Below are positions 8,362 to 16,550 of a stretch of 64,000 nt of DNA, piece after piece (the stretch's first letter is position 1; each line of letters begins with the position of its first letter). Under the pieces are notes generated by a model that made no database searches, was not told the origin of the DNA, and saw only the letters and a program-made list of their open reading frames with translations. The DNA is from Verrucomicrobiota bacterium (GTDB lineage: Bacteria > Verrucomicrobiota > Verrucomicrobiia > Verrucomicrobiales > Akkermansiaceae). A program made the position numbers and the translations under genes. The stretch spans positions 62,001-126,000 of the forward strand of contig JAFLEH010000018.1 of assembly GCA_017301995.1 (NCBI GenBank). Reading direction: 5' to 3'.

Positions 8362-10251
8362 TTAGAGCACGTGTTGGGATCCCTCGCGACCGCACCAGCG
8401 GCCGATCACGCCACGGCGTGTCGTTTCCACCACCGTTTCGACGAACGAATTGACCGAGACGTAGCGCGCGAGGAAATGGGACATCATCGCGCCGAGCGTG
8501 TAGGGGCTGTGGCCCGCAAGCCTGGAATCGTCGAGGGTCAGGGTGACTTCCAGGCCCCGGATGAACGATACCGGGCCCGCCGCCAGATGTCTCCTGACGA
8601 CCGGACGCGAATGGACGCTTGCCAGCGCCTTGGTCCAGTGGTGCGAATCCTCGTGGGTGTTTTCCGTGTAGAGCTCAAGGATGCTGCGCAGGGCGGCGGC
8701 GCCCTGTTCGTTGTCCACGAGCGAAAGGTAGTTCAGCGAGAGCTGGCTGATGAGGCGCCATGAAATCGCACCCTCTGCCGGCGAGTGGACAGGCTGCGTG
8801 GGTGAGATGAGGCATTTCACCGACGAAACCGGAACCCCGGCATCGACGAAGAAATCCGAGGCGTGCTGATTGATCGGGATCGTCAGTGGAATATGGCGGT
8901 TGGTGCAGAGCGCGGTTACCGAGAGCGCGGTAATCTCGGATTTCCGGAGGTGCTGCGCGGAGTCCACGAGATTCAGATAGACTTCCGAGCCGGTGTAGTC
9001 GTAGTGGCTGCCGAAGCGTGCCTCGCGGTGGGTGAGTTTGCGCCGCTCGCGGTGGACGGTGAAGAAGTTGAGGGCGGCGGACTTGTCGTTCGCCTTGCGA
9101 TAGAACGGTTGGAAACGCACGCGCCCGGTCAGTTGCTCGCCAGTTCCGGTGACGTCGATGATCTGATAGACCTCGTAGGCCAGCGGGCGGGTCTTGTCCA
9201 CCACCACATGCGCCTGGTCCGACCGCTCCGTGAGCCGGATCTGGTCCGCTCGGCGTTGGAAGAGATTGATCGCCGGGGTGGCGTGAAGTCTGAACCGGTG
9301 GTTGTCCACGAAGCGCCCGAGTTCCTCGCGCGCCCGATCCAACAGGAAAATGATATCAAATCCGTCGGTTTCGCAGGTTGAGGTGAACTCGGCGAAACCG
9401 CTGCCGCCGAGCTTCAGGAACATGAAGCGCTGCGGCAGAATGGAATACTCGCGCAACAGCCGATAACCGTCAAACGTGCGCGCGTCGGCCGGAAGAAGCG
9501 AATCACCGGGATCGAAGCCCAACGGGGAAATGCGCATTTCCTCGCCGCCGAGGGCTAAGGTTTTGCCGGACACCAGAGCCATTCCGGTCTGAAGCGGCCG
9601 GAGCATCACGTGGGTGCAGTGAGAACAGATCTCCTCGTAGATGGCGCCGGCGGCATCCATGTTGCCCGCGATGTGGAGGGTTAGACCGTTCAGATCCTCG
9701 AGGCTGTTGACCGGCTTTCCGGGTTGGGCGTGGGTGATCCGGAGGCGGATGGCGGCTTTGGCCCCGACCGAGGGTGGCACGCGCAGCGTGTCGATATCGC
9801 GCGAATGGTAGCGGGCGTTGTCAGTGCCCGCCATGCGGATCGGATGCAAGGTGACAGGGTGGGCAGTGCGGAATTCGCAGCGGGTGTCCTCATCACTGCC
9901 GAGGTGGCTGGTGAGCGCGCTGCCGCGCGGCAATTCGAAGCGCCCGGCCAGCTTGTCGTCCGGCGTCAATTCGACGATGGCCATCGACGGCACCGGGCCC
10001 AGCAACTGCGGATAAACCGACTCTAACAGGGATTCGGAGAAATTGCTGTATTCCGCGTCGAGTTTGGTCCGGACGCGGGCGGCGAGGAATGCGAAGCCCT
10101 CGATCATGCGCTCCACGAACGGATCGTCGCAGCCCTCGCGCGAAATGCCGAGGCGGCCGGCGATCTTCGGGTATTGGTTGCCGAAGTCCGCGCTGAGTTC
10201 GCGAATATGCCCCAACTCCTCTTCGTATCGTTTCAGGAAATTTTCGTTCAT
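8362..10251 (-). CDS. tssF: T6SS baseplate protein TssF (VasA/ImpG)
   Basis: The protein has 629 residues, the usual TssF size. The N-terminus FLKRYEEELGHIRELSADF followed by FGNQYPKIAGRLGIS and DPFVERMIEGFAFLAARV is diagnostic for the family, as is SLLESVYPQLLGPVPSM. TssF is the main wedge protein of the T6SS baseplate. The gene lies nine bases after tssE and one base before tssG, an order (E-F-G) common to T6SS loci. Confidence 0.96.
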   Translation of the reverse strand: MNENFLKRYEEELGHIRELSADFGNQYPKIAGRLGISREGCDDPFVERMIEGFAFLAARVRTKLDAEYSNFSESLLESVYPQLLGPVPSMAIVELTPDDKLAGRFELPRGSALTSHLGSDEDTRCEFRTAHPVTLHPIRMAGTDNARYHSRDIDTLRVPPSVGAKAAIRLRITHAQPGKPVNSLEDLNGLTLHIAGNMDAAGAIYEEICSHCTHVMLRPLQTGMALVSGKTLALGGEEMRISPLGFDPGDSLLPADARTFDGYRLLREYSILPQRFMFLKLGGSGFAEFTSTCETDGFDIIFLLDRAREELGRFVDNHRFRLHATPAINLFQRRADQIRLTERSDQAHVVVDKTRPLAYEVYQIIDVTGTGEQLTGRVRFQPFYRKANDKSAALNFFTVHRERRKLTHREARFGSHYDYTGSEVYLNLVDSAQHLRKSEITALSVTALCTNRHIPLTIPINQHASDFFVDAGVPVSSVKCLISPTQPVHSPAEGAISWRLISQLSLNYLSLVDNEQGAAALRSILELYTENTHEDSHHWTKALASVHSRPVVRRHLAAGPVSFIRGLEVTLTLDDSRLAGHSPYTLGAMMSHFLARYVSVNSFVETVVETTRRGVIGRWCGREGSQHVL

Positions 10252-10260
10252 GATCTAAAA

Positions 10261-10728
10261 TCACTCCAACCGCCAGCGGCCGGCGACTCCGCTCCATTGC
10301 GAGCGGAGAGTTAGGGGTTCGTTGACGGGTTGGGCCCACAGGTCGCCATGGATTTCCAGGCCGAACGAATCGACGTCGAACGTGTGCGGTCCGCCGATGA
10401 TGGAAATCTGGATTGAGGCCGGAACAATCCGGGGTTCGAAGCGGATGATCGCTGTTCTAACCGCCTCGATCACGTCTTCCGGTTCGATTTGGGAGTCGAG
10501 TGTTCCCACCCGGTCCTGCAGGCCGTAGTTGAGGGTGGAGGATGCCGCGTGCCGATAGCGGTGGATTGCCGCGGCGCGGGGATGGCAGCGGGCGTTGAGC
10601 AGCCACCTGAGGTCCCGCAAAACATGGTTCCGATAGGTTTTCAGCGAGATTCCGAAAGCGAGCGGGTTGCTGCTTCCCGAGCTGAAGAGCCTGCCGAAAA
10701 CGCTGGGAAATACGGTTCCGCCTTTCAC
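10261..10728 (-). CDS. tssE: T6SS baseplate protein TssE (gp25-like)
   Basis: The protein has 155 residues. A gp25-like domain is visible: LRDLRWLLNARCHP, then STLNYGLQDRVG, IRFEPRIVPASIQI and DSFGLEIHGDLW. The E-P-R motif (RFEPRI) is the conserved gp25/TssE core. It starts with GTG at 10726-10728, which overlaps the tagJ stop codon in a GTGA arrangement, implying translational coupling. TssE joins sheath to baseplate. Confidence 0.92.
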   Translation of the reverse strand: MKGGTVFPSVFGRLFSSGSSNPLAFGISLKTYRNHVLRDLRWLLNARCHPRAAAIHRYRHAASSTLNYGLQDRVGTLDSQIEPEDVIEAVRTAIIRFEPRIVPASIQISIIGGPHTFDVDSFGLEIHGDLWAQPVNEPLTLRSQWSGVAGRWRLE

Positions 10729-11576
10729 TCTGCTGTCGCGGGTTCGGACGCGTCGTCGGATTGGGCGTCCACGGTGAATTCGATCAGCCGGACCTGTTGG
10801 AACGGCACCGGCGCGTCGTCGATGTAGAACAACTGCCCGCCGGAGCCCAGCGAAAGCGACTCGCTGGCCTCATCCCACTCGGTTTCCCGGCCCAGCACGA
10901 CCTTCGGATTGGTGGATAGCTCGGTTCCGGGGTAGAGACCGAAAATCGTCAGCGATTTGACTTCGCCATTGGTGAAGAATACCCGCGAGGGAATCCACGG
11001 GACTTCGGATAGATTGGCGGCGCGTCCGGGCATCTCGATGCGGGAAACCGCTCCCAGCCACAGCCAGGCGTAGTCGCCACCATCGGAAACCTCCAGAATG
11101 CCGGGCAGGCGGGAGTCAACGGTGGAAAGTTCCTCAAACGGCACGCCATTCGCCCGACCGGGTCCGAAAACCATGCCGCCGAACTCGGCGTTGTGTTCCT
11201 CCAGCGGTGTCATGTTTCCACTGATCGCCGCGACGACCGTTTGCCAGAGCGCGTCGAACATCGCCTGGTCATCCTCGTCGCATTCGCCTAACACGGGCGG
11301 GCGGGAGCGCCCCTGCCAACAGGCGGTCCGGGCGGCGGAGGCGTGGATGTTGGCCATGTGGCCGAGCCAATGCATCGGGTCTCCGCCAAGGCTCATGATC
11401 GTCTCCACCTGATTTTTGCACCGATCCCAGTCGGCGAGGAAGATGGAAAGTTCGTAAAGCGCGACGCGCGGCTCAAGTTTGGAAGGTTGGCTTCTGACTG
11501 CCAGTTTGCAGGCTTCCACGGCGGCCATGAGCCGCCCTTCCAGCAACAGTTGATTGAGGTCTGATAGGGCGGCCAT
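10725..11576 (-). CDS. tagJ: T6SS accessory protein TagJ (ImpE family)
   Basis: The protein has 283 residues. Layout and motifs fit ImpE/TagJ. It has an N-terminal TPR-like helical half (LNQLLLEGRLMAAVEACK, ALYELSIFLADWDRCKNQVE). A C-terminal half follows with DSRLPGILEVSDGGDYAWL, a LSEVPWIPSRVFF-type segment, VVLGRETEWDE and SLGSGGQLFYIDD. TagJ proteins bind the N-terminus of TssB and are thought to modulate sheath recycling by ClpV in T6SS clusters that carry them. It sits between hcp (25 bases) and tssE (4-base overlap). Confidence 0.92.
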   Translation of the reverse strand: MAALSDLNQLLLEGRLMAAVEACKLAVRSQPSKLEPRVALYELSIFLADWDRCKNQVETIMSLGGDPMHWLGHMANIHASAARTACWQGRSRPPVLGECDEDDQAMFDALWQTVVAAISGNMTPLEEHNAEFGGMVFGPGRANGVPFEELSTVDSRLPGILEVSDGGDYAWLWLGAVSRIEMPGRAANLSEVPWIPSRVFFTNGEVKSLTIFGLYPGTELSTNPKVVLGRETEWDEASESLSLGSGGQLFYIDDAPVPFQQVRLIEFTVDAQSDDASEPATAE

Positions 11577-11601
11577 GGCTCGCGTGGTTAGGGATTGGAA
11601 A

Positions 11602-12102
11602 TCAACCGCCGGTGTTGGTGAGCATATCCCAGTAGGACTGGGTGTTGCCCTTCGGCTGGTTGGTCTTGGGATCGATTTCGGTGTACTTCCAGTTGATCTT
11701 GGCGTACGAGAAATTCACCTGCTCGGTGGGAACGTTGCCGGATCCGCCGGGGGTGCCGGAAATCGACACGGAGCGGACCAGGCAGGTTTCGAACTCGTAG
11801 GTCATGTAGGCGGTCTTGCTGTCCGACTGCCGGCAGATTTCGACCTTCACCTTGTTGAGGTTCTTGCCGTTGCAGCAGTGCAGGTTGAGCTTGGGAGTGG
11901 ACTTGTCGATGAACTTCACGATGGTGAAATCCTGATGGTCGCAGCGTTCCACACCGCCGCGGGAACCGCCGCCGCCGATGGTGGTGGCGTGCGATTGGGC
12001 GACTCCGTGGTTGAAGGCCAGGAGTTGGATCCATTGCTCGTGTCCCTTGTCGGTACACTCGCCCGGGATCGTGTCGATCTTGAGGTATGCGTCAAATGCC
12101 AT
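11602..12102 (-). CDS. hcp: T6SS inner-tube protein Hcp (TssD)
   Basis: The protein has 166 residues. It starts MAFDAYLKIDTIPGECTDKG and continues with WIQLLAFNHGVAQ, typical of Hcp (a short beta-strand, then G-E-S/C-x-D-x-x-H). It ends with VNFSYAKINWKYTEID. Hcp hexamers stack into the tube that carries effectors. The 62-base gap from tssC contains no Shine-Dalgarno site; the leader is strikingly A/C-rich (12103-12130). Only one hcp is present in the window. Confidence 0.96.
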   Translation of the reverse strand: MAFDAYLKIDTIPGECTDKGHEQWIQLLAFNHGVAQSHATTIGGGGSRGGVERCDHQDFTIVKFIDKSTPKLNLHCCNGKNLNKVKVEICRQSDSKTAYMTYEFETCLVRSVSISGTPGGSGNVPTEQVNFSYAKINWKYTEIDPKTNQPKGNTQSYWDMLTNTGG

Positions 12103-12164
12103 GGTGGTTTATTGGTTTGGTTGTTGGTTCGGGTTCTGGTTATTGTGCCACGCGGCACAAAGGG

Positions 12165-13661
12165 TCAGCCTTTCTGTTTCATGGTGGAAACGAGGCGGAG
12201 GGAGGCGGTGAGACCTTCCAGTTGGAAATGCGGCCGCAGATAGAAAACCGCCCTGTAGTTGCCCGGATCGCCTTCGATGTCGGTGACTTCGACCCGCGCG
12301 TCCTTGAGCGGCTTCTGGGCCTTGACGACTTCGTCGCCGCCATCGACGACATAACTGGTGATCCACTTGTTGAGCCAGATCTGCATATCCGACGCTTCCA
12401 TGAAGGATCCCACCTTGTCGCGCACCATGCATTTGAGATAGTGGGCGAAACGGCAGGTCGCGAACAGATAGGGAAGGCGGCAGGACAGCGCCTCATTGGC
12501 GGTGGCGTCCGCATCCAGATACTGGGTGGCCTTCTTGAGCGATTGCGCGCCGAAGAAGCACGAGTAGTCGGTGTTCTTGTAGTGCGAGAGCGGGATCAGG
12601 CCGATATCGGCGAGTTCCTTTTCGCGGCGGTCGGTGATGGCGATTTCGGTGGGGCATTTCGCGTCGAGGCCGCCGTCGTCGGTGGGGAACACGTGGCAGG
12701 GCAGGTTTTCGACGATGCCGCCGCTTTCGAGGCCGCGGATCTGGGTGGTCCAGCCGCTTTCGTAGAAGGCGCGGTTGATGTTGGCTCCGAACGCGTAGGC
12801 CGCGTTGGACCAGCAGTATTTCGAGTGGTCGCTGCCGTCGGTGTCCTCTTCGAAGTCGAATGAGTCGAGCGGCTCGGTTTTCGAACCGTAAGGCACGCGG
12901 GACAGGAACCGCGGCATGGTTAGGCCGATGTATCGGGAGTCCTCATCCTCGCGGAGGCTGTTCCACGCCATGTGGTTTTTGGTATCGATGGCCTTGCGCA
13001 GGTCGCGCGGGTTGTTGAGTTCCGTCCAGCTTTGCATATCGAGCAATTCGGCTCCGGCGGAGGCGATGAACGGGGCGTGCGCGGTGGACGCGACCTTGGA
13101 CATACCCCGGAGGACCTGAACATCCTGGCCGGAGGGGCCGAACTCGTAGTCGCCGATGAGCACGCCGAACGGTTTGCCGCCCGGTGTGCCGTATTCCTCT
13201 TCGTAGATTTTCTTGAAGATATCGGTCTGGTCCCAGCCGGCGACGGACTTGCCTTTGAAGGTGCGGACGAGTTCGCTCTTGCTGACGTTGAACACCTTGA
13301 TTTTGAGCATATCGCTCGTCTCGGTGTTGGCGACCATGTGATGAAGGCCGCGCCAGCTCCCCTCGAGTTTCTGAAACTTCTCGTGGTGGATGATCAGGTT
13401 CATCTGGGAGGTGAGGCGGCGGTCGATTTCCGCGATCACCCGCTCGATTTTGTCGAGAACCTCGGGGGAGTCTTTGGAGATGGACTCATAATCGTCGAGG
13501 ATGTGCTCGAAAAGGGTGGTGACGGCGCCTTGGATTTCCTTGCGCGCCTGGTCGCTGGCGGGCTTCAGCTTGTCCACCACCGACAGAAGGCGGTCGAGGG
13601 AACTGGATTGTTCCGTGGTGGTCTGGGCCTGGGATTTTTCGCTTTGGGATTGCGTGCTCAT
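12165..13661 (-). CDS. tssC: T6SS contractile sheath large subunit TssC (VipB)
   Basis: The protein has 498 residues. Conserved blocks include LDRLLSVVDKL near the N-terminus, HHEKFQKLEGSWRGLHHMV, KPFGVLIGDYEFGP, FLSRVPYG, FCWSNAAYAFG-like YCWSNAAYAFGANI, and the C-terminal YVVDGGDEVVKAQKPL with IEGDPGNYRAVFYLRPHFQ. TssC pairs with TssB to build the sheath around the Hcp tube and is the ClpV substrate. The start at 13661 (MSTQSQSEK) was chosen because the frame is open further upstream only inside tssB. Confidence 0.97.
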   Translation of the reverse strand: MSTQSQSEKSQAQTTTEQSSSLDRLLSVVDKLKPASDQARKEIQGAVTTLFEHILDDYESISKDSPEVLDKIERVIAEIDRRLTSQMNLIIHHEKFQKLEGSWRGLHHMVANTETSDMLKIKVFNVSKSELVRTFKGKSVAGWDQTDIFKKIYEEEYGTPGGKPFGVLIGDYEFGPSGQDVQVLRGMSKVASTAHAPFIASAGAELLDMQSWTELNNPRDLRKAIDTKNHMAWNSLREDEDSRYIGLTMPRFLSRVPYGSKTEPLDSFDFEEDTDGSDHSKYCWSNAAYAFGANINRAFYESGWTTQIRGLESGGIVENLPCHVFPTDDGGLDAKCPTEIAITDRREKELADIGLIPLSHYKNTDYSCFFGAQSLKKATQYLDADATANEALSCRLPYLFATCRFAHYLKCMVRDKVGSFMEASDMQIWLNKWITSYVVDGGDEVVKAQKPLKDARVEVTDIEGDPGNYRAVFYLRPHFQLEGLTASLRLVSTMKQKG

Positions 13662-13689
13662 GGGATGTGGGAAGGTCGGATTGGGGGCA

Positions 13690-14421
13690 TTATTCGTTTT
13701 CGTCAACGATCTGACGCATGAGCGACGGGTCGGCGAGCATTTCGTCCAGCACCTTTTGGACACCGGCTTTGCCGTCCACCTTGATGAGGAGTTCCTTGAG
13801 TTGGTTGCGGGCGTCAAGCAGCTTGGCGAGGTGGCCCTTGCGGGTGACGCGGAGGACCGATTTGTTGGGATCCTTGGCGTCCGGAATGAGGACAACCTCT
13901 AGGTTGGCGGGTTTTTCGCCGAGCTTCATGCCGATGTAATCCGGGGACGCCAGTTTGTCGAGCGAGTCGCAGGAATCGCCGAGTTGCTGGGACATGGGTC
14001 CGTCCTGGGCGATCTGATAGGTTTCGGTGCGGCCCTCCTTGACCTTGAGGATTTTGATTTCCTCGATATCGGCGCCGATTTTGCGGGCGAATTGGTCCGG
14101 GGTGAAATCCTCGAGCTTTTCGAAGGTGACGTCCACGCCCATGCGGCCTTCGCCGGTGATCAGGTTGTCCACGGCGAAGTTCACGCGCGGAGCCTGGCTC
14201 TTCAGGTAGGAGTTGAAGTTTTCCGCGTCCACCTCGGCGAAACTGCGGTCCTTGAGGTCCTTGAGGGTTCCGGCGTTGTCGCCGGAAAGGTCGGCCATGA
14301 CGCCGGTGACCCAGGGGAGTTCGGTTTTGCGGAGGGCTCCGCCGACTTCCACGTCGTATTCGATCTGGACGCGCGGTTTGCGGGGCAGGAGTTTCTGCGA
14401 GCTTTTGGATGGTTTTGGCAT
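13690..14421 (-). CDS. tssB: T6SS contractile sheath small subunit TssB (VipA), with internal insertion
   Basis: The protein has 243 residues, against roughly 160-180 for most TssB. The N-terminal part is canonical: PRVQIEYDVEVGGALRKTE, LPWVTGVMADLSG, then DRSFAEVDAENFNSYL and VTFEKLEDFTPDQFARKI at about residue 114. The usual LxxLLxxRxxL element appears only at about residue 198 (HLAKLLDARNQLKELL). Between the two lie some 80 extra residues with strand-like stretches (EIKILKVKEG, LEVVLIPDAK, SVLRVTRKG). The insertion may form an added domain on the sheath surface. The A/C-rich leader lacks a Shine-Dalgarno site. Confidence 0.95.
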   Translation of the reverse strand: MPKPSKSSQKLLPRKPRVQIEYDVEVGGALRKTELPWVTGVMADLSGDNAGTLKDLKDRSFAEVDAENFNSYLKSQAPRVNFAVDNLITGEGRMGVDVTFEKLEDFTPDQFARKIGADIEEIKILKVKEGRTETYQIAQDGPMSQQLGDSCDSLDKLASPDYIGMKLGEKPANLEVVLIPDAKDPNKSVLRVTRKGHLAKLLDARNQLKELLIKVDGKAGVQKVLDEMLADPSLMRQIVDENE

Positions 14422-14439
14422 GGTGGTTGTTTGGTTTGG

Positions 14440-15462
14440 TTAGAATGAGGTTTCCTCGGGCTTCCATCCCAGGACGTCCTGGATGGAGGGGGTGCCGGTC
14501 AGGTTGAACTCCTGGACGATTTCCCTGAAATTCATGGTGGCAACGCGCTGGGCGCGCTCGAGCATGGCGGGTACCGGACTGGTGGGCTCGTTTTTGGTGT
14601 AGTAGAGGATGATTTTGGCCAGGGTTTTGACCACGTCCTCTCGGCTGTTGATCTGGTCGGGAACCGAGCCCCCCGATCCTTGGCCTGCGCTTTGGCTGCC
14701 GGAGGCGGGTTCCATGCCCTCCACGGCGACGCCGCTGAAGCCGCTGATGACTTCGGCGATGACGGCGAGTTTGTCCTTGAGGGGTTTGAAAGAGACGCGG
14801 AAACTGACGAAATTGTCCTTCACGGTGAGTTCCAAGCGTCCCATCGACTCCTGCAACTCGTTGAGCCGCGAGGCGATCTCATCGTAGAACGACGGTTGGT
14901 CCTTGAGGGTTTCGATGCGGGCCTGCTCGATGGTTTTGGCGGCTTCGGGATCGTCGCGCTGGGCGGAAAGCCACTGGCCGAGGGTGTACTTTCCGAGCTG
15001 TTTCCCATCGGCGATCACCGTGCCGTCCAAGCTGTCGGCGAAGGCCGGGGTATCGAGTTTCTTCAGACAGTCCTGGCGGAACTCGTAGTCCGCTTCCGAT
15101 TCCGCGGGATGGATGTCATTCCAGTGCCGGGCCAGCAGGTTGTTGGTGTAGTCGATGCCATCGATCAATCCCGCGAGGCCGTTGAGGTGGCCTTCGGTCA
15201 GGGCGAGCAGATAAAGCATGTCGAGATGCTTGGTCTGCCGGAAAAGATCGACGATCTGTTCTTCGAGCTGGAGCCAAGCGGAACGTCCGGTGGGGGTTGA
15301 CGAGGTGGCGCTTTGGCCTTCGACGAACGATTCCGCCGCGATACCGAGCCCGGCGTTTACGAGCGAAGCGAACTGGACTTCGTAGCCCATGTCCTCGTAC
15401 AGGTTGTCTCCGCACGGGGACTCCTGGCTGACGGGGGCGAGAATAATGGAAAGGTCACTCAC
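14440..15462 (-). CDS. tssA: T6SS protein TssA (ImpA family, short form)
   Basis: The protein has 340 residues. The ImpA_N domain covers residues ~5-130: ILAPVSQESPCGDNLYED, then TKHLDMLYLLALTEGHLNG, LIDGIDYTNNLLARHWNDIHP. The middle and C-terminal parts have RVATMNFREIVQEFNL, reminiscent of the short C-terminal segments of TssA classes. TssA organises baseplate docking and tail-tube/sheath polymerisation. The gene starts with GTG (15460-15462) and lies 62 bases after the tagF-like gene. The length suggests a TssA without the long C-terminal dodecamerisation extension of some enterobacterial forms. Confidence 0.92.
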   Translation of the reverse strand: MSDLSIILAPVSQESPCGDNLYEDMGYEVQFASLVNAGLGIAAESFVEGQSATSSTPTGRSAWLQLEEQIVDLFRQTKHLDMLYLLALTEGHLNGLAGLIDGIDYTNNLLARHWNDIHPAESEADYEFRQDCLKKLDTPAFADSLDGTVIADGKQLGKYTLGQWLSAQRDDPEAAKTIEQARIETLKDQPSFYDEIASRLNELQESMGRLELTVKDNFVSFRVSFKPLKDKLAVIAEVISGFSGVAVEGMEPASGSQSAGQGSGGSVPDQINSREDVVKTLAKIILYYTKNEPTSPVPAMLERAQRVATMNFREIVQEFNLTGTPSIQDVLGWKPEETSF

Positions 15463-15524
15463 GGGTTATGCAAGTTAGATAAAAGGTGGGAGGGGAGGGA
15501 AGTCAAGTGAATTTTGTGGCAAAC

Positions 15525-16535
15525 TCAGGATTTCGACCGGAACAGCCGTCCGAGGAGCGAGCCCAAGGTGCTTTGTCCGGGGCCATCTGACCCGCAGCCG
15601 TCCAGCTTGGGGATCAGCTCGGGGTTGTCCAGAAAGCTTTCCAGCACCATCCGGGTTTGCTCCTTGAGTTCGTCCGGAACGGAGTAGGGGATCTCGGTGA
15701 CAAGCGGGATTTCCCCTGACGATGCCTTGAGGCGGAAAAATTCCTCGGAGGGAAACTCGCCGGCCATCACGTCGAGCCAGGTCTGGCTCCGGCAGCGTGA
15801 AGCGAGGAGGGGCTGGGTTGAGTCGAGTTGCGAGCGTATCAGGGTTTGCCAGAGATTGAGGGACTCGGTATCCGCGCCTCCATCGGTGACACGGTAGCAG
15901 AACACGTTGCGGTTGGCCGGATTGAGATTCTGGTATTCGGTGAGAGCGTAGAACAGACGGAAGAATCCTTCGCCCTCGGCGCCGAAGCCTCCGTGTCTCA
16001 CAAAGTCCTCGCGGTCGGTGCGGTTCCACGACTGTGCGGACATCGGCACCAGGCTGCGCGCGGCTTGGATCAGGCGCTCGATCCCACGGGCCTGGGCGCG
16101 GGCTACGGCATCGCGGTCGGTCGCGTCCCGGCAGTCCTGGGCGACTTGTTGGAGCGCCTCGAAGACCGGCCCTACTTTCGCGGGCAACCGGGATGTCAGA
16201 AAATGCGCGGCCGCGACCATCGGATAGGCGGCGCGCCCGCCGGCGTCGGCGGAATGCCAGAGCACGGCGAAGATCACTCCGGTGGGGCCTGTCCAAAGCA
16301 GTTCGTGATCGAACACCTCGATGCGGTGGTCGGGGCTGAGATTGCGCCACGCGCCGGAGTCGAGCCGTCCGGAGACACCCTCGTAGTAGAGACGGCGTTT
16401 GAATTCGATCAGCGATGGTGTGCGCAGTCCGTAGTCCTCCATGTGGTCGTTCCAGCAAGGGTGCTTGCCGAAAAGCGCGAGATGCAGACGGCTATTGGTC
16501 TCCTGAAAGACTGCGTCCGTTGCTTCGTTGAGCAT
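15525..16535 (-). CDS. TagF/ImpM-like T6SS-associated protein
   Basis: The protein has 336 residues. The N-terminal block LALFGKHPCWNDHMEDYGL followed by a helix with FKRRLYYEGVSGRLDSGAW, and GPTGVIFAVLWHSADAGGR with YPMVAAAHF, resembles the ImpM/TagF layout (a G-K-x-P motif, a W-D region, then a gate-type P-x-V-x-S/A). TagF is a post-translational T6SS repressor in some bacteria. Similarity is moderate and the C-terminal half is not typical, so the function is inferred mainly from position between tssM and tssA. Confidence 0.6.
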   Translation of the reverse strand: MLNEATDAVFQETNSRLHLALFGKHPCWNDHMEDYGLRTPSLIEFKRRLYYEGVSGRLDSGAWRNLSPDHRIEVFDHELLWTGPTGVIFAVLWHSADAGGRAAYPMVAAAHFLTSRLPAKVGPVFEALQQVAQDCRDATDRDAVARAQARGIERLIQAARSLVPMSAQSWNRTDREDFVRHGGFGAEGEGFFRLFYALTEYQNLNPANRNVFCYRVTDGGADTESLNLWQTLIRSQLDSTQPLLASRCRSQTWLDVMAGEFPSEEFFRLKASSGEIPLVTEIPYSVPDELKEQTRMVLESFLDNPELIPKLDGCGSDGPGQSTLGSLLGRLFRSKS

Positions 16536-16550
16536 GGCGGTGGTTGGGGG

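Noticed and set aside
12972..13721. Long plus-strand reading frame across tssC and tssB
   Set aside because: It is antisense to clear genes and mirrors their GC-rich third positions; no family signature. Similar frames across the T6SS operon were dropped for the same reason.
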